Of a DNA stretch of 37,273 bases, positions 7,178-15,759 are shown in pieces (the stretch's first letter is position 1; every line of letters starts with the position of its first letter). Both the position numbers and the translations under genes were made by a program. Below the pieces are notes generated by a model that saw only the letters and a list, made by a program, of their open reading frames with translations, made no database searches and was not told the origin of the DNA. The stretch comes from Verrucomicrobiota bacterium (GTDB lineage Bacteria; Verrucomicrobiota; Verrucomicrobiia; Verrucomicrobiales; V1-33). Location of the stretch: the NCBI GenBank assembly GCA_003402705.1, contig QQNF01000041.1:1-37273 (forward strand), written 5' to 3'.

Positions 7178-10100
7178 ATGGCAGGCCACCCTCAGCAGGA
7201 TCCGCCTCCCGGAACGTCGCTCATCAAGCTCGCCGGAGGCGCCGCTCTCTTCTCTCTCTCCTCTGACTCCCCCACCGCTTCGGCCTTCCTCCGCACCAAC
7301 GCACGCCACGCCGCCACCCGACGCCGCGAAATCCGCCTCGCCGTCGAATCCAACTCGCCTCGCCCAGGCGACGACTGGGAAGACATCCCCATGACCCCGG
7401 ACGGCCCCGGCCGCTGGATCTGCTCCCTCCCGCTCGTCTCCCCAGGCTTCTTCGAAGCCCGCGCCTTCCTCCTCCCGCACCATTCCTCCACCCCAGTCTG
7501 GCCCGCAGCTCAAGGCAATGTCGGCATCAAGGTCCAACCCGCATGGACCGCCGCAGGATGCTCCACCTATAAAGCCTTCGTCCGCATGTTCCGCCCGGAA
7601 CAGCCGCCCCACGACCCCGCCGCCGTCGCCGCCCTCGACCGCGACGGCTGGTCCGCCATCCCTCCCTCCGGAACGTTCCGCGCCCTCGCCTCCCACATGG
7701 ACCGCATCCTCGGCACCATGGGCTTCCACATCGTCCTCCTCCTCCCTCCCTTCCCAGTCCCCACCACCCACGCCCGCATGGGCCGCTTCGGCAGTCCCTT
7801 CGCTTCCCTCGACTTCAAATCCGTCGACCCTGCCTGCGCAGAATTCGACGGCCGCACCACTCCGCTAGAACAATTCTCCGAACTCGCCGACGCCATCCAC
7901 GCCCGCCACGGCCGTCTCTTCATCGACATCCCCATCAACCACACCGGCTGGGCCTCCCGCCTCCTCCAGCACCACCCGGAATGGTTCGTCCGCAACCCCG
8001 ACGGCTCCTTCCACTCCCCAGGCGCATGGGGCGTCACATGGGCCGACCTCGTCGAACTCGACTACCGCCACCTCCCTCTCTGGCAGGAAATCGCCGACGT
8101 CTTCCTCTTCTGGTGCCGCCACGGAGTCGACGGCTTCCGCTGCGACGCCGGTTACATGATCCCTCTCCCCGTCTGGGAATACCTCACCGCTCGCGTCCGC
8201 GACGAATTCCCAGACACCATATTCCTCCTCGAAGGCCTCGGCGGCCCGCTCAAAGTCACGCTCGACCTCCTCACCCGCGGCGGTCTCGACTGGGCCTATA
8301 GCGAACTCTTCCAGAACCACTCCCGCAGCGCCGTCGATTGGTACCTCCCCCAAGCCCTCGACGCCTCCTCCTCCCACGGGCTCCACGTCCACTACGCAGA
8401 AACCCACGACAACGAACGGCTCGCCTCCCGCTCGGAATCATGGGCCCGCATGCGCACCGCCCTCGCCGCCCTCACTTCCGTACAGGGCGCGTGGGGCATC
8501 ACCTGTGGCGTCGAGTGGTTCGCCTCGGAACGGGTCCTCGTCCACGGAGCCAGCCCGCTCCACCCGGAACGCGCCCCCGGCCAGGAAGCCGCCATCGCCT
8601 CCCTCAACCATCTCCTCTCCTCCCACCCGGCCTTCGCCGCCAACGCCACTCTCCGTCTCCTTCCCGTCCTCGGCGGCGAGGTCATCGCGCTCCTCCGCTC
8701 CGTCCCGGAAAACCCAGACGCCTCCCTCCTCGTCCTCGTCAATCTCGACCCCGATCACCCTCACCCGGCCTCATGGCCAGCCGCCGATTTCACCCTGCCC
8801 CCCGGCACCCTCTGTCTCCTCTCAGGGCTCTCCCCATCCCCCATCCCTTCCCCGGACGGTCTCCTCCACCTCACGCTAGCGCCCGCCGCCGTCTTCTGTC
8901 TCCCCGCATCCTCCCGCCCCATCCCCGCAGAAAACAAGGCCCTCGACGCCCTCCGCGCCCACGCCACTTCGCTCGTCACGGCCTCCTCCGATTCCGCATC
9001 CCCTCACCTCATCACCATCCACCTCCAGCGCGACGCACGCCGCTCCATCGTCGCCCCAGCAGACGCCACACTCAAAGTCGTCCACCACCTCCCCTTCTCA
9101 GTCTCCGCCGGCTCCATCCCATTCCACTCCCTCCCCGAAGGCCATCTCCACGCTGCCACCATCCCTAGCGGCTTCCACCCCGGCCCCTCCCTCCTCGCCT
9201 CCATCCGCAACACCCGCTCCCTCTCCCGCCTCTCCATCCCGCTCGTCCCACCGCAGCCGCTCCCCGGCAGCTTCCCCGAATTCTCCAGCCCCCAAATCCG
9301 CCAGCAACCCGACCTCCACGTCCTCCTCACCAACGGCACCGGCGCCATGAGCCACGTCCGCGCCGCATGGAACTCCATCCGCTCCCAATACGACGCCCTC
9401 CTCGCCGCCAACCCGGACCCAGCCGTCCCCACCGACCGCCGCATCCTCTTCACCCGCTGCCGCGCATGGATCGTCCGCCGCGGCTTCAGTACCGAACTCT
9501 CCACCGACTGCTGCACCCGCGTCATCCGCCTCTCCGCGTCCCACGCCTCATGGGAATTCCTCGTCCCCACCGGCAACGGGCAACGCATCGCCCTCACCCT
9601 CACACTCCACCTCGTCCACGGCTCAAACCGCTGTCTCCTCCACTTCGCCCGCACCGACTCCCTCCCCCACGAGGTCTCTCTCATCCTCCGCCCTGACATC
9701 GAAGACCGCTGCTTCCACGACAAAACCACCCTCGCTAACGGCCACTTCGATTCCATGGCCGCCGCCACCATCCCCGCACCAGACGGCTTCGCCCAACCCT
9801 GCCGCGATGGCTTCCTCGTCCTCAAAGCCTCTAACACCACCTTCTCCCCAGCCCCGGAATCCCTCTCCACCTCCCACCCGCTCGACGCCGCACGCGGTCT
9901 CGGCCACTCCTCCGATCTCTTCAGCCCAGGCTTCTTCTCCGCCTCCCTCACCACCAGCCTCCCCATCGTCCTCGACGCCACCCTCTCTTCTACCCTAGCC
10001 ATCCCCTCCGATCCCCCGCCTCTCCCCAGCCCAACCCCATGGTCGCTCCGCGACGCGCTCCTCCAGTTCGTCGTCCGCCGCGACTCCGGCCACACCATCA

Positions 10101-11230
10101 TCGCAGGCTACCCATGGTTCCTCGACTGGGGCCGCGACACGCTCATCGCCCTCCGCGGGCTCATCGCCGCCGGAGACACCGATACCTCCCGCCGCATCCT
10201 CCTCACCTTCGCTCAATTCGAAGACCGCGGCACGCTCCCTAACATGATTCGCGGAAGCGATTGCTCCAACCGCGACACCTCCGACGCCCCGCTCTGGTTC
10301 TTCACCGCCACCGCCGACCTCGTCCGCGCCACCGGCCCCGCCTTCCTCGACGAATCCGCCGGCGGTCGCCCCATCCGCGCCATCCTCGGCTCCATCATCG
10401 CCCACTATCAATCCGGCACCCCCAACGGGATCCACACCGACCCCGCCTCCGCTCTCGTCTTCAGTCCCTCCCACTTCACATGGATGGACACAAACCACCC
10501 CGCCGGAACCCCGCGCGAGGGCTATCCCATCGAAATCCAGGCGCTCTGGCACGCCGCCCTCTCGTTCATGGGCACCCACGGCGGCGACCCATCCTGCGCC
10601 CAACTCGCCCTCCGCGTCGCCAACTCCATCGAATCTCTCTTCCCTCATCCCGCCGAGGGCTGGCTCGCCGACTGTCTCCACGCTCCCTCCGGCACCCCAG
10701 CCGCCCTCGCCTCCCGCGACGACCACCTCCGCCCTAACCAGCTCTTCGCCGTCACGCTCGGCGCGGTCTCCAACCCCGTCCGCGCCGCCGCCATCATCCT
10801 CGCCTGCTCGGAACTCCTCGTCCCCGGTGCCATCCGCACACTCGCCGACCGACCCGTCTCCTTCCCTCTCCCAGTCCTCCGCAACGGCCACCTCCTCAAC
10901 GACCCGCTCCACCCTTTCTGGCCCCACTACTCCGGCGACGAAGACACCCGCCGCAAACCAGCCTATCACAACGGCACCGCATGGCCATGGCCCATGCCCT
11001 CCCTCGCCGAAGCCTTCCTCCTCTCCAATCTCCCAAACTCCCTCCCCGCCGCCCGCGCCATCCTCGACAGCGCCGCCGCTCTCCTCTCCTCCAACTGCCT
11101 CGGCCATCTCCCCGAAATCACCGACGGTGCCTCCCCTCACTCCCCAGGCGGCTGCGGTGCCCAGGCATGGTCCGTCAGCGAACTCCTCCGCGTCCGCAAG
11201 CTGCTCGTCTCCTCCGCTCTCCGCCAGTAA
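7178..11230 (+). CDS. Bifunctional glycogen debranching enzyme (GH13 domain plus amylo-alpha-1,6-glucosidase)
   Basis: This protein is 1,350 residues, far longer than a bacterial GlgX (about 650-700) and close to eukaryotic debranching enzyme. The N-terminal part is a GH13 barrel: region I DIPINHTGW (about 247), GFRCDAGY with nucleophile Asp323, LLEGLG with acid/base Glu352 and ETHDNE with Asp411, so the triad is complete. Around residue 730 a GDE_N-like segment (LLTNGTGAMSH) begins. From about 970 the GH133-type glucosidase domain shows AGYPWFLDWGRDT, GTLPNMIRG, DAPLWFF and YHNGTAWPWPM. The likely role is shifting a maltooligosaccharide from a branch, then hydrolysing the alpha-1,6 stub. I chose the ATG at 7178; an in-frame start 42 bases upstream is less likely. 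The leader is pyrimidine-rich. It heads the glycogen cluster, 272 bases before glgP. Confidence 0.85.
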   Translation: MAGHPQQDPPPGTSLIKLAGGAALFSLSSDSPTASAFLRTNARHAATRRREIRLAVESNSPRPGDDWEDIPMTPDGPGRWICSLPLVSPGFFEARAFLLPHHSSTPVWPAAQGNVGIKVQPAWTAAGCSTYKAFVRMFRPEQPPHDPAAVAALDRDGWSAIPPSGTFRALASHMDRILGTMGFHIVLLLPPFPVPTTHARMGRFGSPFASLDFKSVDPACAEFDGRTTPLEQFSELADAIHARHGRLFIDIPINHTGWASRLLQHHPEWFVRNPDGSFHSPGAWGVTWADLVELDYRHLPLWQEIADVFLFWCRHGVDGFRCDAGYMIPLPVWEYLTARVRDEFPDTIFLLEGLGGPLKVTLDLLTRGGLDWAYSELFQNHSRSAVDWYLPQALDASSSHGLHVHYAETHDNERLASRSESWARMRTALAALTSVQGAWGITCGVEWFASERVLVHGASPLHPERAPGQEAAIASLNHLLSSHPAFAANATLRLLPVLGGEVIALLRSVPENPDASLLVLVNLDPDHPHPASWPAADFTLPPGTLCLLSGLSPSPIPSPDGLLHLTLAPAAVFCLPASSRPIPAENKALDALRAHATSLVTASSDSASPHLITIHLQRDARRSIVAPADATLKVVHHLPFSVSAGSIPFHSLPEGHLHAATIPSGFHPGPSLLASIRNTRSLSRLSIPLVPPQPLPGSFPEFSSPQIRQQPDLHVLLTNGTGAMSHVRAAWNSIRSQYDALLAANPDPAVPTDRRILFTRCRAWIVRRGFSTELSTDCCTRVIRLSASHASWEFLVPTGNGQRIALTLTLHLVHGSNRCLLHFARTDSLPHEVSLILRPDIEDRCFHDKTTLANGHFDSMAAATIPAPDGFAQPCRDGFLVLKASNTTFSPAPESLSTSHPLDAARGLGHSSDLFSPGFFSASLTTSLPIVLDATLSSTLAIPSDPPPLPSPTPWSLRDALLQFVVRRDSGHTIIAGYPWFLDWGRDTLIALRGLIAAGDTDTSRRILLTFAQFEDRGTLPNMIRGSDCSNRDTSDAPLWFFTATADLVRATGPAFLDESAGGRPIRAILGSIIAHYQSGTPNGIHTDPASALVFSPSHFTWMDTNHPAGTPREGYPIEIQALWHAALSFMGTHGGDPSCAQLALRVANSIESLFPHPAEGWLADCLHAPSGTPAALASRDDHLRPNQLFAVTLGAVSNPVRAAAIILACSELLVPGAIRTLADRPVSFPLPVLRNGHLLNDPLHPFWPHYSGDEDTRRKPAYHNGTAWPWPMPSLAEAFLLSNLPNSLPAARAILDSAAALLSSNCLGHLPEITDGASPHSPGGCGAQAWSVSELLRVRKLLVSSALRQ

Positions 11231-11321
11231 TGGACGTCATCCCGTCTGCAGTGCGGTCCGCCGAACAGATGGCGCCTTCTGAACGAGGGATTTTTTCCGA
11301 GTCCAAGGCGCGAAAGAGGGC

Positions 11322-11378
11322 GCGAATCGGGATTCGCAACCGATGAGCAACACAGGAATCGGGAAAAAGTCCCGTTCC
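11322..11378. repeat. Two adjacent hairpins in the debranching enzyme-glgP gap
   Basis: The 272-base gap 11231-11502 holds no gene. It contains a perfect palindrome, GCGAATC (11322-11328) and GATTCGC (11331-11337) around GG, and a second hairpin at 11355-11378 pairing GGAA-CGGGA with TCCCG-TTCC around AAAAG, with one bulged T. Neither is followed by a T run, so they are not obvious intrinsic terminators. They could be an extragenic repeat, an mRNA processing or attenuation site, or regulator sites for the downstream glgP operon. Confidence 0.5.
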
Positions 11379-11502
11379 CCGAAAAATCCACCCGCAAAGC
11401 GGCTGAACCTTCATACTTTCTCAGGAAATCAGAAGATGCCAGCTGTATGGCGGGCTGCACTAGGCACGCCACCTGCTTTTAAGCCTCCCGCCACCCCATC
11501 TC

Positions 11503-14037
11503 ATGAAGAACGTCCAGATCATCAACGTCGCCCCTAGCATCCCAAAGCAGATCCGCTTCCTCGAGGAACTCGCCCGCAACGCATGGTGGTGCTGGAACGC
11601 CGAAGCCCAGCAACTCCTCCGCCGCATCGACCCCACTCTCTGGCGCGATTGCACCGGCAGCCCGCTCGAATTCCTCCGCCGGGTCTCCCGCCCCACCCTC
11701 GAAGCCCTCGCCGAAGACATCGGCTTCCAAACCCAGCTCGCTCGCCTCGAAACCCGCTTCCGCGAATGCACCGCTTCCGATTCCCTCGGGCTCCACGGGC
11801 TCGTCGCCTACTTCTCCCTCGAGTTCGGCCTCCACGAAAGCATCAAACTCTACAGCGGCGGTCTCGGCGTCCTCGCCGGCGATCACCTCAAGGCCGCCTC
11901 CGACGTCGGCGTCAATCTCTGCGGCGTCGGTCTCTTCTACCACCAGGGCTACTTCGAACAGAAACTCAACCACGACGGCTGGCAGCAGGAACACTATCAG
12001 CTCAACGAAATCGAAAACCTCCCCATGCGCCTCGCCCGCAACCCAGCCGGCGAAGCCATCCACATCACCGTCCCCTTCCCCGACGGCATCTGCCACCTCC
12101 GGGTCTGGGACCTCAAGGTCGGCGGCATCTCCCTCTTCCTCATGGACGCTAACCTCGGCGAAAACCCGCCGCACTACCGCGACCTCACCGCCCGTCTCTA
12201 CGGCGGTGACCACTTCATGCGGCTCCGCCAGGAACTCCTCCTCGCCATCGGCGGCTTCCGCGCCCTCGTCGCCATGGGCATGGAACCAGAAGTCTGCCAC
12301 ATGAACGAAGGCCACGCCGCCTTCCTCAGCGTCGCCCGTCTCGAATTCCTCACCAAACACAAGGGTCTCGACATCGACTCCGCCTGCGAGGTCGCCTCCC
12401 GCGCCAATGTCTTCACCACCCACACCCCCGTCCCCGCCGGCAACGAAACCTTCCCAGTCGCCCTCATCGAGGAACACATGAAGGCCCTCGAACCCGAAAC
12501 CGGCGTCCCCCCATGGCGCGTCATCGAATGGGGCCGCGCCCCCGGCGACAAGGACAGTCCACTCTCCATGACCATCCTCGGGCTCCGCATGGCCCAGCGC
12601 GCGAACGCCGTCTCCAGACTCCACGGCGATGTCTCCCGCGGCATGTGGCAGCACGTCTTCCCTCACCACCTCCGCGACGAGGTCCCCGTCCAGCACGTCA
12701 CTAACGGCATCCACGCCCCCACATGGGTCTCCCCGGAAATCCTCGCTCTCCTCCAGACGTTCCTCGGCGCAGATTGGGAAAAATCCGCCCTCAACCCGCG
12801 CGACCTCGCCCGCATCAACGACATCCCCGACGAGGAACTCTGGCGCGCTCACGAAATGGCCCGCAGCCGTCTCCTCCGCACCGCCCGCGACGCCATGTCG
12901 CGCCAGCTCTCCGCACGCAACGCCACCCGCGCCGAACTCTCCGCCGCCCGCGGCGTCCTCGACCCTGACATCCTCACCATCGGCTTCGCACGCCGCGCCG
13001 CCAGCTACAAACGCGCCACCCTCCTCCTCCGCGACCCCGAACGTCTCCAGGCTCTCCTCAGCAGCAAGGACCGCCCAGTCCAGTTCATCTTCGCAGGCAA
13101 AGCCCACCCCGCAGACCACCACGGCAAGGACTTCATCCGCCAGGTCGTCGACGTCTCCCGCCGCACCGGAGTCCGCCACCGCTTCCTCTTCCTCGAAAAC
13201 TACGACATGCGCCTCGCCCGCTCCCTCATCCAGGGAGCCGACGTCTGGCTCAACACCCCACGCCGCCGCATGGAAGCCAGCGGTACCTCCGGCATGAAAG
13301 CCGCCATCAACGGCTGTCTCAATGTCTCCATCCTCGACGGCTGGTGGTGCGAGGGCTACGCCCCCGACTGCGGCTGGGCCATCGGCAATGGCGAGGAATA
13401 CGAAGACGATGAATACGGCGACGCCATCGAATCCGCCGCCCTCTACCGCATGCTCGAAGACGACATCGCCCCGCTCTTCTACGCCCGCTCCGGCGGCGGC
13501 GACCCCGCCGGCTGGGTCGCCATGATGAAAGCCTCCATCCGCATGGGCCTCGGCTTCTTCACCACCAGACGCATGGTCACAGAATACCGCGACAAATTCT
13601 ACATCCCAGCCTCGAACCACTACCGCCGCCTCATGGCCGACTCCAGCAGCGCCGCCATCGCCCTCAACGCTCAGCGTCTCCGCCTCGACTCCGCATGGCA
13701 CCACGTCCGCGTCCACTCCCCTCAACCGGATCGCGACCTCCGCGCCCTCCACTCCGGCGATTCCTTCAGCCTCGTCACCTCCGTCTTCCTCGGCCAACTC
13801 TCCCCTGACGAAGTCTCCGTCGAACTCTGCACCGGCCCCGCCGACTCCGGCAACCAGATCAAATCCCCAGCCTTCCACCCCATGGCCCTTCGCAAATCCA
13901 CCCCGGACGGCTGGCACGAATATGTCATCACCGTCCCCTGCCCAGCCAGCGGCCGCTTCGGGCTCTCCGCACGAGTCCACCCGGCCGGCGGCGAATGGAA
14001 GGCCGCTTCCCCAGGCTACGTAACATGGTCAGAGTAG
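11503..14037 (+). CDS. glgP: Alpha-glucan (glycogen/maltodextrin) phosphorylase, GT35
   Basis: The enzyme releases glucose 1-phosphate from alpha-1,4-glucan ends, using pyridoxal phosphate. The protein is 844 residues and belongs to the shorter alpha-glucan phosphorylase branch. Visible landmarks are WWCWN near residue 28, YFSLEFGLHESIKLYSGGLG near 105, the HMNEGHAAF segment near 267 and EASGTSGMKAAING-type sequence (here MEASGTSGMKAAINGCLN), where Lys599 is the PLP lysine. The C-terminal 120 residues after about 720 form a beta-rich tail (SLVTSVFLG) seen in this branch. The ATG at 11503 follows a pyrimidine-rich leader without Shine-Dalgarno. glgA starts 40 bases downstream. Substrate preference (glycogen or maltodextrin) cannot be read from sequence. 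Confidence 0.94.
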   Translation: MKNVQIINVAPSIPKQIRFLEELARNAWWCWNAEAQQLLRRIDPTLWRDCTGSPLEFLRRVSRPTLEALAEDIGFQTQLARLETRFRECTASDSLGLHGLVAYFSLEFGLHESIKLYSGGLGVLAGDHLKAASDVGVNLCGVGLFYHQGYFEQKLNHDGWQQEHYQLNEIENLPMRLARNPAGEAIHITVPFPDGICHLRVWDLKVGGISLFLMDANLGENPPHYRDLTARLYGGDHFMRLRQELLLAIGGFRALVAMGMEPEVCHMNEGHAAFLSVARLEFLTKHKGLDIDSACEVASRANVFTTHTPVPAGNETFPVALIEEHMKALEPETGVPPWRVIEWGRAPGDKDSPLSMTILGLRMAQRANAVSRLHGDVSRGMWQHVFPHHLRDEVPVQHVTNGIHAPTWVSPEILALLQTFLGADWEKSALNPRDLARINDIPDEELWRAHEMARSRLLRTARDAMSRQLSARNATRAELSAARGVLDPDILTIGFARRAASYKRATLLLRDPERLQALLSSKDRPVQFIFAGKAHPADHHGKDFIRQVVDVSRRTGVRHRFLFLENYDMRLARSLIQGADVWLNTPRRRMEASGTSGMKAAINGCLNVSILDGWWCEGYAPDCGWAIGNGEEYEDDEYGDAIESAALYRMLEDDIAPLFYARSGGGDPAGWVAMMKASIRMGLGFFTTRRMVTEYRDKFYIPASNHYRRLMADSSSAAIALNAQRLRLDSAWHHVRVHSPQPDRDLRALHSGDSFSLVTSVFLGQLSPDEVSVELCTGPADSGNQIKSPAFHPMALRKSTPDGWHEYVITVPCPASGRFGLSARVHPAGGEWKAASPGYVTWSE

Positions 14038-14077
14038 TCCGAGCCCCCCCTCGCCAACTCCCAACCGCGCCCCCTTC

Positions 14078-15706
14078 GTGTCCAATCCGCGCATCCTCAT
14101 CGTCACCCCGGAAATCACCTACCTCCCGGAAGGCATGGGCAATATGGCCCAGCGCATGCACGCCAAAGCCGGCGGGCTCGCCGACGTCTCCGCTTCCCTC
14201 GTAGCCGCGCTCTTCGAACTCGGCGCAGATGTCCACGTCGCCCTCCCTAACTACCGTCAGATGTTCCACGCCGATGTCTACGACATCTTCAGCCAGGAAC
14301 TCAAAACCATCCGCGAACGGCTCCCGGAAGAACGCATCCATCTCGCAGAAGACCGCATCTTCTACTACCGCGACACCGTCTACTCCAACTACGGCGGCGA
14401 AAACCCTCGCATCGCCCTCGCCTTCCAGCGCGAGGTCATCAATAACATCATCCCCCGCGTCGCCCCGGACCTCATCCACTGCAACGACTGGATGACCGGC
14501 CTCATCCCCGGTGCCGCCAGACGCTACCGCATCCCCACGCTCTTCACGGTCCATAACATCCACACCGAAAAACTCACGCTCGACCAGATCGAGGCCAGCG
14601 GCATCGACGCCGCTCTCTTCTGGCAGCACCTCTACTACGACAAGCCGCCCCTCAACTACGAGTCCGCCCGCTCTGAGGACCCCGTCGATCAGCTCGCCTC
14701 AGGCATCTTCGCCGCCCACTACATCAATACCGTCAGCCCTTCCTTCCTCGACGAGGTCGCCGACGGTCAGCACCACTTCGTCCCACCAGCCGTCCGTCAG
14801 GAAATCTGGAACAAACGCGCCGCCGGTTGCGCCGTCGGCATCCTCAACGCCCCGGACTCTAGCTACTCCCCTGCCCAGGACATCTGCCTCCCTCTCAAAT
14901 ACAACGCCGATTCCTTCACCGAAGGCAAACGCGCCGCCAAAGCCGCTCTCCAGGAACGTCTCGGCCTCGACATCAACCCGGACGCCCCTCTCCTCTTCTG
15001 GCCCAGCAGGCTCGACCCAGTCCAGAAAGGCCCGCAGCTCCTCACAGAAATCCTCTACCGCACCATCTCCGATTACTGGCCCGCAGGTCTCCAGCTCGTC
15101 GTCGTCGCCAATGGCGACTACCAGCGCCATTTCTCCGACATCGTCCGCCGCCACGAAATCCAGAAACGCGTCGCCGTCTGCAACTTCCACGAATCCCTCA
15201 GCCGTCTCGCCTACGCCGCCGCTGACTGCGTCCTCATGCCGTCTTCCTTCGAACCCTGCGGTCTCCCCCAGATGATCGCCCCCATCTACGGCACCCTAAC
15301 GATCGCCCACAACACCGGCGGTCTCAAAGACACGGTCTCCCACCTCTCGCCAGACGGCACCTCCGGCAATGGCTTCGTCTTCGACTTCTTCGACGCCACC
15401 GGCCTCCGCTGGGCCATCGACGAAGCCGTCCGCTTCCACCACCGACCCGCCGCCGAACGCCACACCATCATCCGCAGGGTCATCACCGAATCCGTCGCCC
15501 GCTTCAACCACGCCGCCACCGCCCGCCACTACTTCGATATCTACGAAGACATGCTCCACCGGCCGCTCATCGTCACCGAATCCGAAACCGCACCGCCCCC
15601 ACCTCCGCCCCGGCCGCCCAAACCTCCCGCCGCCCCGCGCGCCAAATCCGCCCGCGCCCCGCGCCCCAAACCCGCCGCCTCCACCCGCTCCAAGGCCGCC
15701 CCCTGA
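14078..15706 (+). CDS. glgA: Glycogen synthase (ADP/UDP-glucose-dependent, GT5)
   Basis: A 542-residue GT-B glycosyltransferase that elongates alpha-1,4-glucan from a nucleotide-glucose donor. The N-terminal donor motif, normally KTGGL, reads KAGGLADVS with Lys30. HCNDWMTGLIP and FTVHNI are typical GT5 segments. FWPSRLDPVQKGPQL opens the C-terminal domain, and SSFEPCGLPQM contains the second catalytic-site glutamate at about residue 392. The start is a GTG at 14078-14080; no ATG fits, because homology begins with NPRILIVTPEI. The last 45 residues are a Pro/Ala/Lys tail (PPPPPPRPPKPP) absent from ordinary GlgA. The gene is 40 bases after glgP and 53 before glgB, so it is in the same operon. 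No glgC is in this window, so the donor source is unknown. Confidence 0.93.
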   Translation: MSNPRILIVTPEITYLPEGMGNMAQRMHAKAGGLADVSASLVAALFELGADVHVALPNYRQMFHADVYDIFSQELKTIRERLPEERIHLAEDRIFYYRDTVYSNYGGENPRIALAFQREVINNIIPRVAPDLIHCNDWMTGLIPGAARRYRIPTLFTVHNIHTEKLTLDQIEASGIDAALFWQHLYYDKPPLNYESARSEDPVDQLASGIFAAHYINTVSPSFLDEVADGQHHFVPPAVRQEIWNKRAAGCAVGILNAPDSSYSPAQDICLPLKYNADSFTEGKRAAKAALQERLGLDINPDAPLLFWPSRLDPVQKGPQLLTEILYRTISDYWPAGLQLVVVANGDYQRHFSDIVRRHEIQKRVAVCNFHESLSRLAYAAADCVLMPSSFEPCGLPQMIAPIYGTLTIAHNTGGLKDTVSHLSPDGTSGNGFVFDFFDATGLRWAIDEAVRFHHRPAAERHTIIRRVITESVARFNHAATARHYFDIYEDMLHRPLIVTESETAPPPPPPRPPKPPAAPRAKSARAPRPKPAASTRSKAAP

Positions 15707-15759
15707 CTTCTCTCTCTACGCCCTACCCACAAAGGCCGCCCGCTCAACGCTCTCTCACC

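Noticed and set aside
11355..11378. Intrinsic terminator after the debranching enzyme gene
   Set aside because: The hairpin is weak and no T run follows on either strand.
11479..13980. 833-residue - strand frame opposite glgP
   Set aside because: It is an antisense shadow of glgP caused by high GC and skew; the translation is Gly/Ala/Val/Glu-rich without motifs. Similar long antisense frames oppose the debranching enzyme, glgB and the exporter genes.
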